Shown here one piece after another: positions 54,232-62,310 of a stretch of 64,000 nucleotides of DNA (position 1 is the stretch's first letter; each line of letters starts with the position of its first letter). The DNA lies in assembly GCA_963838375.1 (NCBI GenBank), contig CAWIQY010000006.1, positions 1 through 64,000 of the forward strand. Direction: 5' to 3'. Source of the DNA: DVED01 sp963838375 (lineage in GTDB: Bacteria; Cyanobacteriota; Cyanobacteriia; Cyanobacteriales; Geitlerinemataceae). Under the pieces are notes generated by a model. It had not been told where the DNA came from. It saw only the letters and a list, made by a program, of their open reading frames with translations, and did no database searches. The position numbers and the translations under genes were made by a program.

Positions 54232-57200
54232 AACGCCCTCATGTTTGAACCGGGAGAGTGTCGATCGATCGATGGGAAGCGAAATCACAAATTCCGTTCC
54301 TCGATCGGGTTGCGAAAAGCACTGTAACATTCCACCATGTTTTTCTACCACAATTTGGTAACTAATTGATAATCCCAAACCTGTGCCTTTGCCAACAGAT
54401 TTTGTCGTGAAAAAGGGATCGAACATTTTTTCTTGTATCTCATTGGGTATTCCCGATCCGTTGTCGGAGATCCGCACGATCGCATAGTTTTCATCGGCTC
54501 GGGTTCTAATACAAATCTGAGGAGTTTTGTGGGTTTCTCGGTTTTGGTTTGGGTTGGCGATTTCTTCTTCCAAGGCATCGATCGCATTACTAATAATATT
54601 CATGAACACCTGATTTATTTCTCCTGCATAACAAACAACTTCTGGCACGTTGCCGTATTTGAGACTGACTTGAATTTCCGGACGATTCGGTCTGGCTTTC
54701 AACCGATGGTTGAGAATCAGCAGCGTGTTATTAATCCCTTCGTGTAGATTGGCGCGCAAAACCCGAGCACGATCGATGCGGGAAAAGTTTCGCAAACTCA
54801 CGACAATCTCGCGGATGCGTTCGGTTCCCACCTGCATAGACGAAATGAGTTTGGGTAGATCTTCTCGGATAAATTCTAATTCGATCTCTTCTGCCAGGTC
54901 TTGGAGTTCTGCGCTGGGATTGGGATAGTTCTCTTGGTAAGCTTGAATCAGTCTGAAAACATCATTGATATAATTCCTTAAATGCTCGACATTGCCGTAG
55001 ATAAAACTGACCGGGTTATTAATTTCGTGAGCAACTCCCGCCACCAGTTGTCCCAAACTAGACATTTTTTCCGATTGCACGAGTTGAGTTTGGGCACTTT
55101 TTAATTCGGCGAGAGTTCTTTCGAGTGCCTCGGCTTTTTGCCGCAATTGAGCTTCGCTTTTTTGCAGCGCTGCTCGATCCGCTTTGCGGCTGGTGATATC
55201 TCGGAGCGTGACCAGTTGTGCGGGTTGCTCTTGCCACATAATATCGACACTTCGCATTTCGGTAATTCTGACTTCCCCGGAGGCTGCGGCAATTTCTACC
55301 TCGGTATAGTCGTCATGGACGATAAACATTCCCATAGAATAGGAGGGCCGTTCTTCGGACGATAAGCCTAATAGATCCACTGCCGCCGGATTGGCAAACA
55401 AAATCGTTCCATCCTTGTCTTGAACGATCAAACCATCTAAGACCGCATCAACGATCGTACTCAGACAGGCTTGATTATCTTCGATCGCTTCGAGTAAGGA
55501 ATTTCGTTCGGTTTCGGCAAGTTTGCGATCGTTGATATCGGAGATCGCTGCCGTGACAATCCAGTTGTCCCCTTCTCGTCGCGATGCCAGAGTTTCGGAC
55601 AACCAACGCCAGTTCCCATCTTTATGGCGGAACCGAAACTCGAAGGAAACGCGCTCCTCGGCAAAACTCTGTTCAAAATGGGGTAAAACGATCGTTTCTA
55701 AATCCTCTGGAAACACTCGAGATCTCCATAGGGTGGGATCGATCGTCATTTCCTCGGCGGTGTAGCCGTAGACTTGCTCACAGGCGCTGGAGCAGTATTC
55801 GTATTCGATGTGACAATCGCTATCGACTCGATAACAAACGATCGCTACCGGAGCGGTATTGAGAACATCGTTGAGTTTCGACTCTGCCTGAGAAGCTGTC
55901 TCCAGTGCGTTTTGCAGCGCCACTTCTAGGTGTTTGCGATCGGTAATATTGGCAATAGTACCCAAATAGCCGATGGGATTTCCATCCGCGTCGCGTATCA
56001 CCACAGCATTACTTTGCAGCCACGTCACACGTCCTTGTGGCGTGCGGAAACGATATTCTGAGGAAAATTCCCGTTCTGCTTGTGTCGCCTCGTACCACTG
56101 CTGGAAGACTCGATCGCGATCTGCGGGGTGCAAAGCCTGACTCCAACCCTTCCCCTGGACTTCCCCCAACGACAGTCCCGCCATCTCCAGCCATCGGGAA
56201 TTGACAAACAGACAATCGCCTTGAGTATCCGTCTGAAAAATACCCACCGGAGAAGCATTCACCAAGAGTCGGAAACGTTCTTCGCTCTGTTGCAGAGCTT
56301 CTTCGGTGCGTTTGAGTTCCGTGCGATCGTGTAGAGTGAGGACTACTCCAGAAATTGTGCCATCGGTTTCCAGATAAGGCGCGTAGGTGACGCTGACGAA
56401 CCGAGGTTGGGTGCGATAGTCGAACCAAGATTCGTATTGGACGATTTCGCCTTGGAGGCAGCGATCGAAATGGGGTTTGGCGACGTTCTCAAAGCGAGAA
56501 TCTCCCAGTAACTCGCGCATGGAACACCCGATGATTTCCTCCCGACGTTTGAGATACCACGTCATATAAGTCCGGTTGATCAGCCGATAGTGATAGTTGA
56601 CATCGACTAAGGCAATACCGTCGGGTGTGGCGGAGATAATCCGTTCGTATTGGCGCAGCCTTTCCTCTGTCTGCTTGAGATTGCCGATGTCGGTTGCCAC
56701 CATCGTCACTACCCAGCAATCGGCGGCTTCATCGAGTTGGGAATGATAGGTGGCGCTAATCCAACGCAGGCTTTCGTCTTTGTGGCGAAATCGATAGTCC
56801 ACTGTCACGATTTTCTCGGTCAAGAAAGCCTCGAACAATGGTGCGATTTTGGTTTGTCGGTCTTCTGGCAACACCCGAGAAATCCAGAGATCTTTGTCAG
56901 CAATCATTTCTGCCGCCGTGTACCCGAACAGTCGCACGCATCCGGCAGAAGAGTATTCGTACACCCAATCTCTATTCGCGAAGAGACGAAAGCTGGCAAT
57001 CGCCGCATTGGCGTTATTGAGAATATCCTTTAACTGGGTTTGTGATTCTTGTAGCGCCAGTTCTGGGTGTTGGCACTCTGCTGCACCATCTGCCGCACCC
57101 TGAATCTGTGCCGAATTGCCGTTGAAAAGCGATCGATCCAGATGCCTGTCGTCTTGCCATCGGGTTTCTGCCTGTTTTCGCCGGCGCCTTTCTCTTTGCA

Positions 57201-57309
57201 GTTGTGCTTTGAGTTGCTTGAGTTCGATCGCTTGCCGTTTGACTAAAGTTTGCCATGTGTTAGTCCGTGTCGATGAAGTATTTTCGGTCGTGACTGTGGG
57301 AATATTCAT
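54223..57309 (-). CDS. Five-PAS sensor histidine kinase
   Basis: 1028 residues, no membrane helix. An N-terminal coiled coil (about 20-50) precedes five PAS domains (about 95-700). PAS1 and PAS4 are alike (SSAGCVRLFGYTAAEM and SSACEQVYGYTAEEM), so one is probably a duplicate. A coiled coil (about 710-745) leads to HisKA with the phospho-His at about 761 (VAHEINNPVSFIYGN) and an ATPase domain: NQVFMNIISNAIDAL, DNGSGIPNEI, GKGTGLGLSIS. The HisKA/ATPase part resembles the smaller kinase at 13897. The gene stands alone and its receiver partner is not evident. Confidence 0.93.
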   Translation of the reverse strand: MNIPTVTTENTSSTRTNTWQTLVKRQAIELKQLKAQLQRERRRRKQAETRWQDDRHLDRSLFNGNSAQIQGAADGAAECQHPELALQESQTQLKDILNNANAAIASFRLFANRDWVYEYSSAGCVRLFGYTAAEMIADKDLWISRVLPEDRQTKIAPLFEAFLTEKIVTVDYRFRHKDESLRWISATYHSQLDEAADCWVVTMVATDIGNLKQTEERLRQYERIISATPDGIALVDVNYHYRLINRTYMTWYLKRREEIIGCSMRELLGDSRFENVAKPHFDRCLQGEIVQYESWFDYRTQPRFVSVTYAPYLETDGTISGVVLTLHDRTELKRTEEALQQSEERFRLLVNASPVGIFQTDTQGDCLFVNSRWLEMAGLSLGEVQGKGWSQALHPADRDRVFQQWYEATQAEREFSSEYRFRTPQGRVTWLQSNAVVIRDADGNPIGYLGTIANITDRKHLEVALQNALETASQAESKLNDVLNTAPVAIVCYRVDSDCHIEYEYCSSACEQVYGYTAEEMTIDPTLWRSRVFPEDLETIVLPHFEQSFAEERVSFEFRFRHKDGNWRWLSETLASRREGDNWIVTAAISDINDRKLAETERNSLLEAIEDNQACLSTIVDAVLDGLIVQDKDGTILFANPAAVDLLGLSSEERPSYSMGMFIVHDDYTEVEIAAASGEVRITEMRSVDIMWQEQPAQLVTLRDITSRKADRAALQKSEAQLRQKAEALERTLAELKSAQTQLVQSEKMSSLGQLVAGVAHEINNPVSFIYGNVEHLRNYINDVFRLIQAYQENYPNPSAELQDLAEEIELEFIREDLPKLISSMQVGTERIREIVVSLRNFSRIDRARVLRANLHEGINNTLLILNHRLKARPNRPEIQVSLKYGNVPEVVCYAGEINQVFMNIISNAIDALEEEIANPNQNRETHKTPQICIRTRADENYAIVRISDNGSGIPNEIQEKMFDPFFTTKSVGKGTGLGLSISYQIVVEKHGGMLQCFSQPDRGTEFVISLPIDRSTLSRFKHEGVSR

Positions 57310-57740
57310 GGAGAGTCTTTATTTCTCACCCGGTTAAAAACAGTTGTATATCTAACTTTTTTACGAACACAAGCCAAGAATCAAACAAATTGGTAGATCG
57401 CGATCGGATCGTTACGATCGATGAGTATCGCCGGTTAATCCAATACGATCGTTATTTTTCTACTCATGATATCTACTTAAGTGAGGATTGTCATGGACGA
57501 TCCGGATATCTACAGAATGTATAGCAGTCGCTACTCTAGTTAAGACAGATAAGTGGGGACGGGGTGCGGAGTGAGAGGTGCGGGGTGCGGGGTGCGAGGT
57601 GCGAGGTGCGGAGTAAAAATTTCTCCATCTCCCCTGCAAGTCTGCGTAGAACCGATCTATTCTATACTGGGTCAGTCGTCAGCAGGGCGAAAATATGCCG
57701 ATCGATACTGAGGTCTGAACTCCCCAATTCCCTATTCATT
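57310..57740. other. Intergenic interval with a GGTGCGG tandem repeat
   Basis: About 430 bp between the divergent kinase and SDR genes with no supported gene. GGTGCGG/GGTGCGA heptamers run across 57562-57613. Confidence 0.6.
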
Positions 57741-58571
57741 ATGACCGAAAAGCCACCAACCTTTTTCTCACAACACGCGATCGTGACGGGGGGTTCCAGC
57801 GGCATCGGAAAAGCCACTGCCAAGTTATTGTTCGGCGAAGGGGCAAATGTTTCGATTATTGCTCGCAACCCGGAAAAATTGGACGCGGCATTAATCGAAA
57901 TTGAAACGGAAAGACGCTTTCCGGGACAAAAAACGATCGCCATCGAAGCAGATGTTGCCGATCGTTTCAGCGCCGAAACGGCGATCGAATCCGCGATTTC
58001 TCAATTGGGTTCTCCCGATTTATTCATCGCCTCTGCCGGAATCGCTCATCCTGGCTATTTCCCAGATTTACCTGTGGAAATTTTCGAGCAAACTATGGCA
58101 ATTAACTATTTTGGTAGTCTTTATTGTCTGAAAACGATCGTTCCCGTCATGGCAAAACAAGGTCGGGGTCATGTGGTTTTAATCTCTTCCGGTGCGGGTT
58201 TAATCGGCATTTACGGCTACACGCCTTACTCTGCGAGCAAATTTGCCCTGCGAGGTTTAGCAGAGTCCTTGCGCGGCGAATTACGGGTGATGGGTATCGG
58301 GATTTCGATCGTCTATCCTCCGGACACCGATACCCCACAACTGGCGGCGGAAAACTTGACTAAACCGCTGGAAACACAGGCAATTACGGGTACGGCGAAG
58401 ATGTGGGAAGCCGAAGATGTTGCGGGAGCCATTGTACGAGGAATTCGTACCAAATCCTTTATAATTACACCTGGACTAGAAATGTCGATTCTCGCCAGAC
58501 TGCACAGTCTAATTTCCCCCGGACTTCAGCGATATTTCGATTCTTTGGTCGATGGAACGAGAAAAAAGTAA
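57741..58571 (+). CDS. Short-chain dehydrogenase, 3-ketodihydrosphingosine reductase-like
   Basis: 276 residues from ATG 57741. Classical SDR: TGGSSGIG (17-24), N in the L-F-I-A-S-A-G-I region, catalytic S150, Y163 and K167 (YSASKFALRG). YPPDTDTPQLAAEN and the following TKPLETQAI closely match the region characteristic of KDSR, the NADPH-dependent 3-ketosphinganine reductase of sphingolipid synthesis. Cyanobacterial members may act on another 3-keto lipid; that is inference. A glycosyltransferase gene follows on the same strand, so glycolipid synthesis is possible. Confidence 0.87.
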   Translation: MTEKPPTFFSQHAIVTGGSSGIGKATAKLLFGEGANVSIIARNPEKLDAALIEIETERRFPGQKTIAIEADVADRFSAETAIESAISQLGSPDLFIASAGIAHPGYFPDLPVEIFEQTMAINYFGSLYCLKTIVPVMAKQGRGHVVLISSGAGLIGIYGYTPYSASKFALRGLAESLRGELRVMGIGISIVYPPDTDTPQLAAENLTKPLETQAITGTAKMWEAEDVAGAIVRGIRTKSFIITPGLEMSILARLHSLISPGLQRYFDSLVDGTRKK

Positions 58572-58581
58572 TAAGTAATAA

Positions 58582-58645
58582 GTAGGGTGTGAAGCGCGAT
58601 CGCGTAACGCACCATCACTAAGTAGCGTCACGGCGATTTTCCTGT
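58582..58645. repeat. GTAGGGTGTG...GCGTAACGCACC repeat
   Basis: Second close copy of the 49093-49150 repeat, including AGTAGCGTCACGGCGATT and TTCCTG. Confidence 0.7.
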
Positions 58646-58700
58646 TATTTTTAAGCAGGTGAGAGATCTGCAATCAATCATCAATCATCAAAAAAATCGT

Positions 58701-59934
58701 ATGAAAATAGCAATTATTACATCGGGATTTTTACCCGTTGTCGATGGTGTCACCGTTAGCGGGATGTCTCGACTGCAACGCCTCAGTCGGTGGGGACATC
58801 AAGTGTTATTATTTTGTCCGGATTACAGCGCATTAGAGTCTGTTTATCCCAATTGGAAAGAGTATAGCGGTGAAATACTGCCAAATGTGCGGGTGGTCAA
58901 TTTGCCGAGTACACCGTTTATGGATTTAGATTTCGAGCGAAATGTGGCAATGAATGCGTACCCTATCTTGTTAAAAGAATTAGAAGGCTTTCAACCCGAT
59001 GTTATCCACGTAGACGAACCCGAACGTTTATTTTTCGGATTTTTTCGGATTCCTGGGGTAAAGTTTGCTAAACAAAATGGAATTCCTTGTGTCGGATTTT
59101 TTCGGACGAATTTTCTGGAATATGCTGAAGATTATTTCCCGTTACCGGCGTGGGGAATCGCGATCGTCCGATCGATCTTTCAGAAAATATTTGCCTGGAT
59201 TTACAATGCTTACAATATCACCTTAGTTTCTAGCAAAGTAACACATCCAAAACTCATTGAAATGGGGATTACCAACACGCAATATGCGAACCTTCTGGGG
59301 TTCGATTCTGAGAAATTTAATCCCAATTTACGAGAAGAAAAGTTTTTTGAAAATCGGTATAGATTACCCGAAGTCGATCGACAAGTGAAGTTAATCTTCT
59401 TAGGTCGATTAACGCCAGATAAAGGTTGGGAATTTACCTTCGATGCATTACCTATTTTATCACAGTCGATCGACTTAGATAACGTGGCATTTCTCATTGC
59501 TGGGGATGGTCCCAGTCGAGACGAAATTGCCGAACACTTTGGCAAATTTCACTTCCCACCTTCACATTCTCGGTCGAGTTCCTCCCGAAGACATTCCCGC
59601 ACTACTTGCCAACAGCGATATTCACGTCACCACCTCAGAAAAAGAAGCACGAGGATTAACCATCTTAGAAGCTTTTGGAGCCGGAATTCCCGTGATTGCA
59701 CCGCGTTCTGGAGGCGTGATGGAAAATATCCAAGATGGCTGGAATGGTTTTTTGTATACTCCTCAAGATCGAGAAGATTTTACCCGAAAATTGAAGCAGT
59801 TAGTTGAAAATCCCGACTTGCGACAAGAAATGGGGTTAAGAGGTCAGCAATGTATGGAAGAATACAGTTGGGATACAACGGTTAAAAACTTGGTAGAAAT
59901 CTGGGAACGCCAAATCGATCGATCTTCATCTTGA
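58701..59934 (+). pseudogene. GT4 glycosyltransferase, frameshifted
   Basis: A GT-B glycosyltransferase in two frames. Frame 1 from ATG 58701 has MKIAIITSGFLPVVDGVTVS, DVIHVDEPERLFFGFFRIPG, FFRTNFLEYAEDYFPLPAWG and the domain-2 start KLIFLGRLTPDKGWEFTFDA, FLIAGDGPSRDEIAEHF. At about 59541 (TTTGGCAAATTT) one extra base breaks the frame. The second frame continues ANFTSHLHILGRVPPEDIPA, IHVTTSEKEARGLTILEAFG with the E-x7-E motif, and ends at 59934. It resembles the SqdX-like group only loosely. Sequencing error is a live alternative. Confidence 0.85.
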
Positions 59935-59937
59935 AAG

Positions 59938-60322
59938 AGCCCCTTTCTTGAAAAAGTCGGGGATCTAACAGCGGGGTTAGTGTAGGGACAAAGCCTTTTC
60001 GTGAAACTGTAATGCACGAGCGTAAGAAATGGCAGGCAAATGCTTCGCCCAGGCGCCATGTTCGTCGGAAATCTCTGTGTTCGAGAACATCTACGGCACG
60101 GGTGGGGAACTGACGATCGATGATTTGTAGACGATCTTAAATCATTTTCCATGGATCGTAAATCATAGATTTTATCTTCTAAACGATAAAGTCTAAACTA
60201 TAAATTTTTGTTAAGATCTGCCAATTTGCCGAAAAATATGGAGATTCAAACCGAATGATATATAGAATCTCGCACCGATGTTGCAGAGCGCTTGATTCGT
60301 GCATCCTAACTTGGCAGACAAC
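59938..60322. other. Intergenic interval with a degraded family A element
   Basis: No supported gene. GTAGGGACAAAGCC at about 59980 and GGCAAATGCTTCGCCC at 60035-60050 look like the two ends of a decayed family A element. The AT-rich 60120-60290 stretch, with TATATAGAATC, is the likely promoter region of the downstream cluster. Confidence 0.45.
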
Positions 60323-60943
60323 ATGGACGACGACCTCGAACTCAACCAACTCGCAGAAGAAGCTCCGCAGTATCCAGAACGCAGTTACAAAAGGCGTCGG
60401 ACTCTCAATCTGCTAGCCATCAAAATTTTGCAGTCGAGAAAACTGACTCGTCCTCACAACGACTCGCTGCCTCCGGCAGTTTCTGAAGATCTGTATCACG
60501 AAGCCTTGAATATCACGGTAATGGAAATTTGTAAAAAAATTGACGAATATGACTCGACACGAGGAGATATTCTCGGATGGGCGAACTTTTTGCTGAAGAG
60601 ACGATTTATCGATCTCGTTCGGAAATGGCGTTCCCATAATTGCCGACCCTTCAATCTCAACGATATAGAACATCATTTGGGAACGTGGGACGGGTCACAT
60701 TCTGCTTCCGAAGAGCTCAAACAAGTCATCGAAGAAGATCCTGATGGTGTTTTTACCCGAACACATATCCGAAGGAATCCCCAAGCCACATTTCAGTTTT
60801 TAGTGTTAGCGAGAATTTGGGAAGATCGTAGATGGCAAGACATTTCGACCGAGTTAGAAGTGCCACAAGCAACACTTTGCGAGTTTTTTCAGAGGCAGCT
60901 TAACGAGTTGAAGCCATATCTTCAAGACTACTTACTCAACTAA
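60323..60943 (+). CDS. Sigma-70-like regulatory protein of a CHAT cluster
   Basis: 206 residues from ATG 60323 (an in-frame GTG at 60299 would add eight). The middle resembles sigma region 2: YHEALNITVMEICKKIDEYD, RGDILGWANFLLKRRFIDLV. The C-terminus resembles region 4: LARIWEDRRWQDISTELEVP then QATLCEFFQRQLNELKP, a helix-turn-helix. Group members are annotated as sigma-70-family factors in cyanobacteria, though they lack the standard ECF spacing. It starts a tight same-strand run with DUF1822 and CHAT genes (38-bp gap to the next), so it may set the transcription of the cluster or be its output. Confidence 0.8.
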   Translation: MDDDLELNQLAEEAPQYPERSYKRRRTLNLLAIKILQSRKLTRPHNDSLPPAVSEDLYHEALNITVMEICKKIDEYDSTRGDILGWANFLLKRRFIDLVRKWRSHNCRPFNLNDIEHHLGTWDGSHSASEELKQVIEEDPDGVFTRTHIRRNPQATFQFLVLARIWEDRRWQDISTELEVPQATLCEFFQRQLNELKPYLQDYLLN

Positions 60944-60981
60944 AACTCAACTAAAGGTAAAGTGCATCAAGGGGATTGGGG

Positions 60982-61917
60982 ATGAATATCGATCGGATTA
61001 AGGAAATGCTAACGTTTAGAGTGCATCTTTCGAGCACCGTTCATCGAAGGGCAAAAGCGAGGTTTAACGAAAAACACTTAACTGCCCAACGGGCAAAACA
61101 AGTGTACCTAAATCTGTTGAGCGCCTATGCTATCGAGTTTTACCTGCACTGTATGGGGTTTGAAACCGACGAGGCGGGAACTGGAAGTAACGATCGGGTA
61201 ACGCGGGAATTTGCCGATGTAGCCGATGTGATGATTAAGTCCATTGGCAGGTTTGAGTGTCGTCCGGTGCTACCGGGAGATCGCGCGGTATCCGTGCCGC
61301 TCGAAGCCCAGTGCGATCGTCGAGGATATTTTGCCGTACAGCTCAATGCCGAGCTGACAGAAGCCCATATCGTCGGCTTTTTGAAAAAAGTGACGGCGGA
61401 GGAAGTTCTGTTGGAGGATTGGCAATCCCTCGACAGTTTTCTCCAATACGCCAGCCATTTAGAATCGACGGTCAAATTGAACCAATGGCTGCACAACGAG
61501 TTTGAGACGGGTTGGGAAACTGTGGAAGCCCTCTTGTCTGAGCCAAAAATGGCATGGCGTAGTAGCACTTCGGCACTGGAAAACCCGCGTTCTCTGGAAT
61601 TGGGGAAATCGGTCGAGCGGGTGAAGCGGCTGACGTTGGAGCGATCGGGCGAGGAAATTGCCCTGCTGGTGCGCCTCAGTCCCAGAATGGAGTCCCAGAT
61701 GGGAATTGGGGTTGAAGTCCATCCGACGGGCGATCGGACCTATCTGCCGCAAGATCTCAAACTGATGGTACTCGATGAGGAGGGGATTGCGGTGATGCAG
61801 GCGGAAGCCCGCAGCACCAAAAACATTCAACTCAAGTTTAGCGGCGAAATCGGCGAAGGATTTAGCGTCAAGGTGGCATTGGGGGGAACTAGTGTCACGG
61901 AGGCATTTACGATCTAA
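60982..61917 (+). CDS. DUF1822 protein
   Basis: 311 residues from ATG 60982, which has AAGGGGATTGGGG as ribosome binding site (TTG 60976 is an alternative). DUF1822 is a cyanobacterial family: helical N-terminus (RAKARFNEKHLTAQRAKQVY, LNLLSAYAIEFYLHCMGF), a middle with FECRPVLPGDRAVSVPLEAQ, and a beta-rich C-terminus (ALLVRLSPRMESQMGIGVEV, LKLMVLDEEGIAVMQAEARS). Family members recur beside CHAT-domain genes and sigma-like factors; the molecular role is unknown. The next gene starts five bases after its stop, implying translational coupling. Confidence 0.9.
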   Translation: MNIDRIKEMLTFRVHLSSTVHRRAKARFNEKHLTAQRAKQVYLNLLSAYAIEFYLHCMGFETDEAGTGSNDRVTREFADVADVMIKSIGRFECRPVLPGDRAVSVPLEAQCDRRGYFAVQLNAELTEAHIVGFLKKVTAEEVLLEDWQSLDSFLQYASHLESTVKLNQWLHNEFETGWETVEALLSEPKMAWRSSTSALENPRSLELGKSVERVKRLTLERSGEEIALLVRLSPRMESQMGIGVEVHPTGDRTYLPQDLKLMVLDEEGIAVMQAEARSTKNIQLKFSGEIGEGFSVKVALGGTSVTEAFTI

Positions 61918-61922
61918 AAGCG

Positions 61923-62120
61923 ATGGAAAAGCGAGTAATCCTGAAGCTGGATGGCATCCTCGATCTGGACTTTTGGTCGGATGGAGATCGCCAACTGGAA
62001 CTCGCGGGATATTTGCCCCCCAATCCGGAACTGGCAGAATTGCTAAACCAGCACTGGCAAAAGGATCGCCAGATTGGGACTTGCGGTTCTCGCCTCCAGC
62101 CAGAGTCGATCGAACTATAA
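61923..62120 (+). pseudogene. CHAT-protein N-terminal fragment
   Basis: 65 residues: MEKRVILKLDGILDLDFWSD, LELAGYLPPNPELAELLNQH, WQKDRQIG, then a short unrelated end. The start is that of a cyanobacterial CHAT-protein subfamily found beside DUF1822 genes, in which a roughly 300-500-residue region would follow. Here it stops at 62120 and about 190 bp with no recognisable CHAT sequence follow before the next gene. I read it as a gene reduced by deletion, although a short accessory protein cannot be excluded. Confidence 0.65.
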
Positions 62121-62310
62121 GGACAAATGACCGGAGATGGTGTGATGTGGTTTATCCCGTTCCTTCCTCTGCGCCGGTGCTCACAGTGCTATCGTTCTGC
62201 GCGGACGAGTGTTCCGGTAGGCGTGAATTCCATTCGCCTGCTCGCTTGCAACCATTACTCGATAAACTTAGAAAAGAATTCGATCGAAAATTCAGATCCT
62301 CCGTCCCTGC
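62121..62310. other. Gap between the CHAT fragment and the CHAT-FHA gene
   Basis: No recognisable coding sequence. An open frame (IRLLACNHYSINLEKNSIEN and neighbours) runs through it but lacks any family signature. It may be residue of the deleted CHAT region. Confidence 0.4.
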
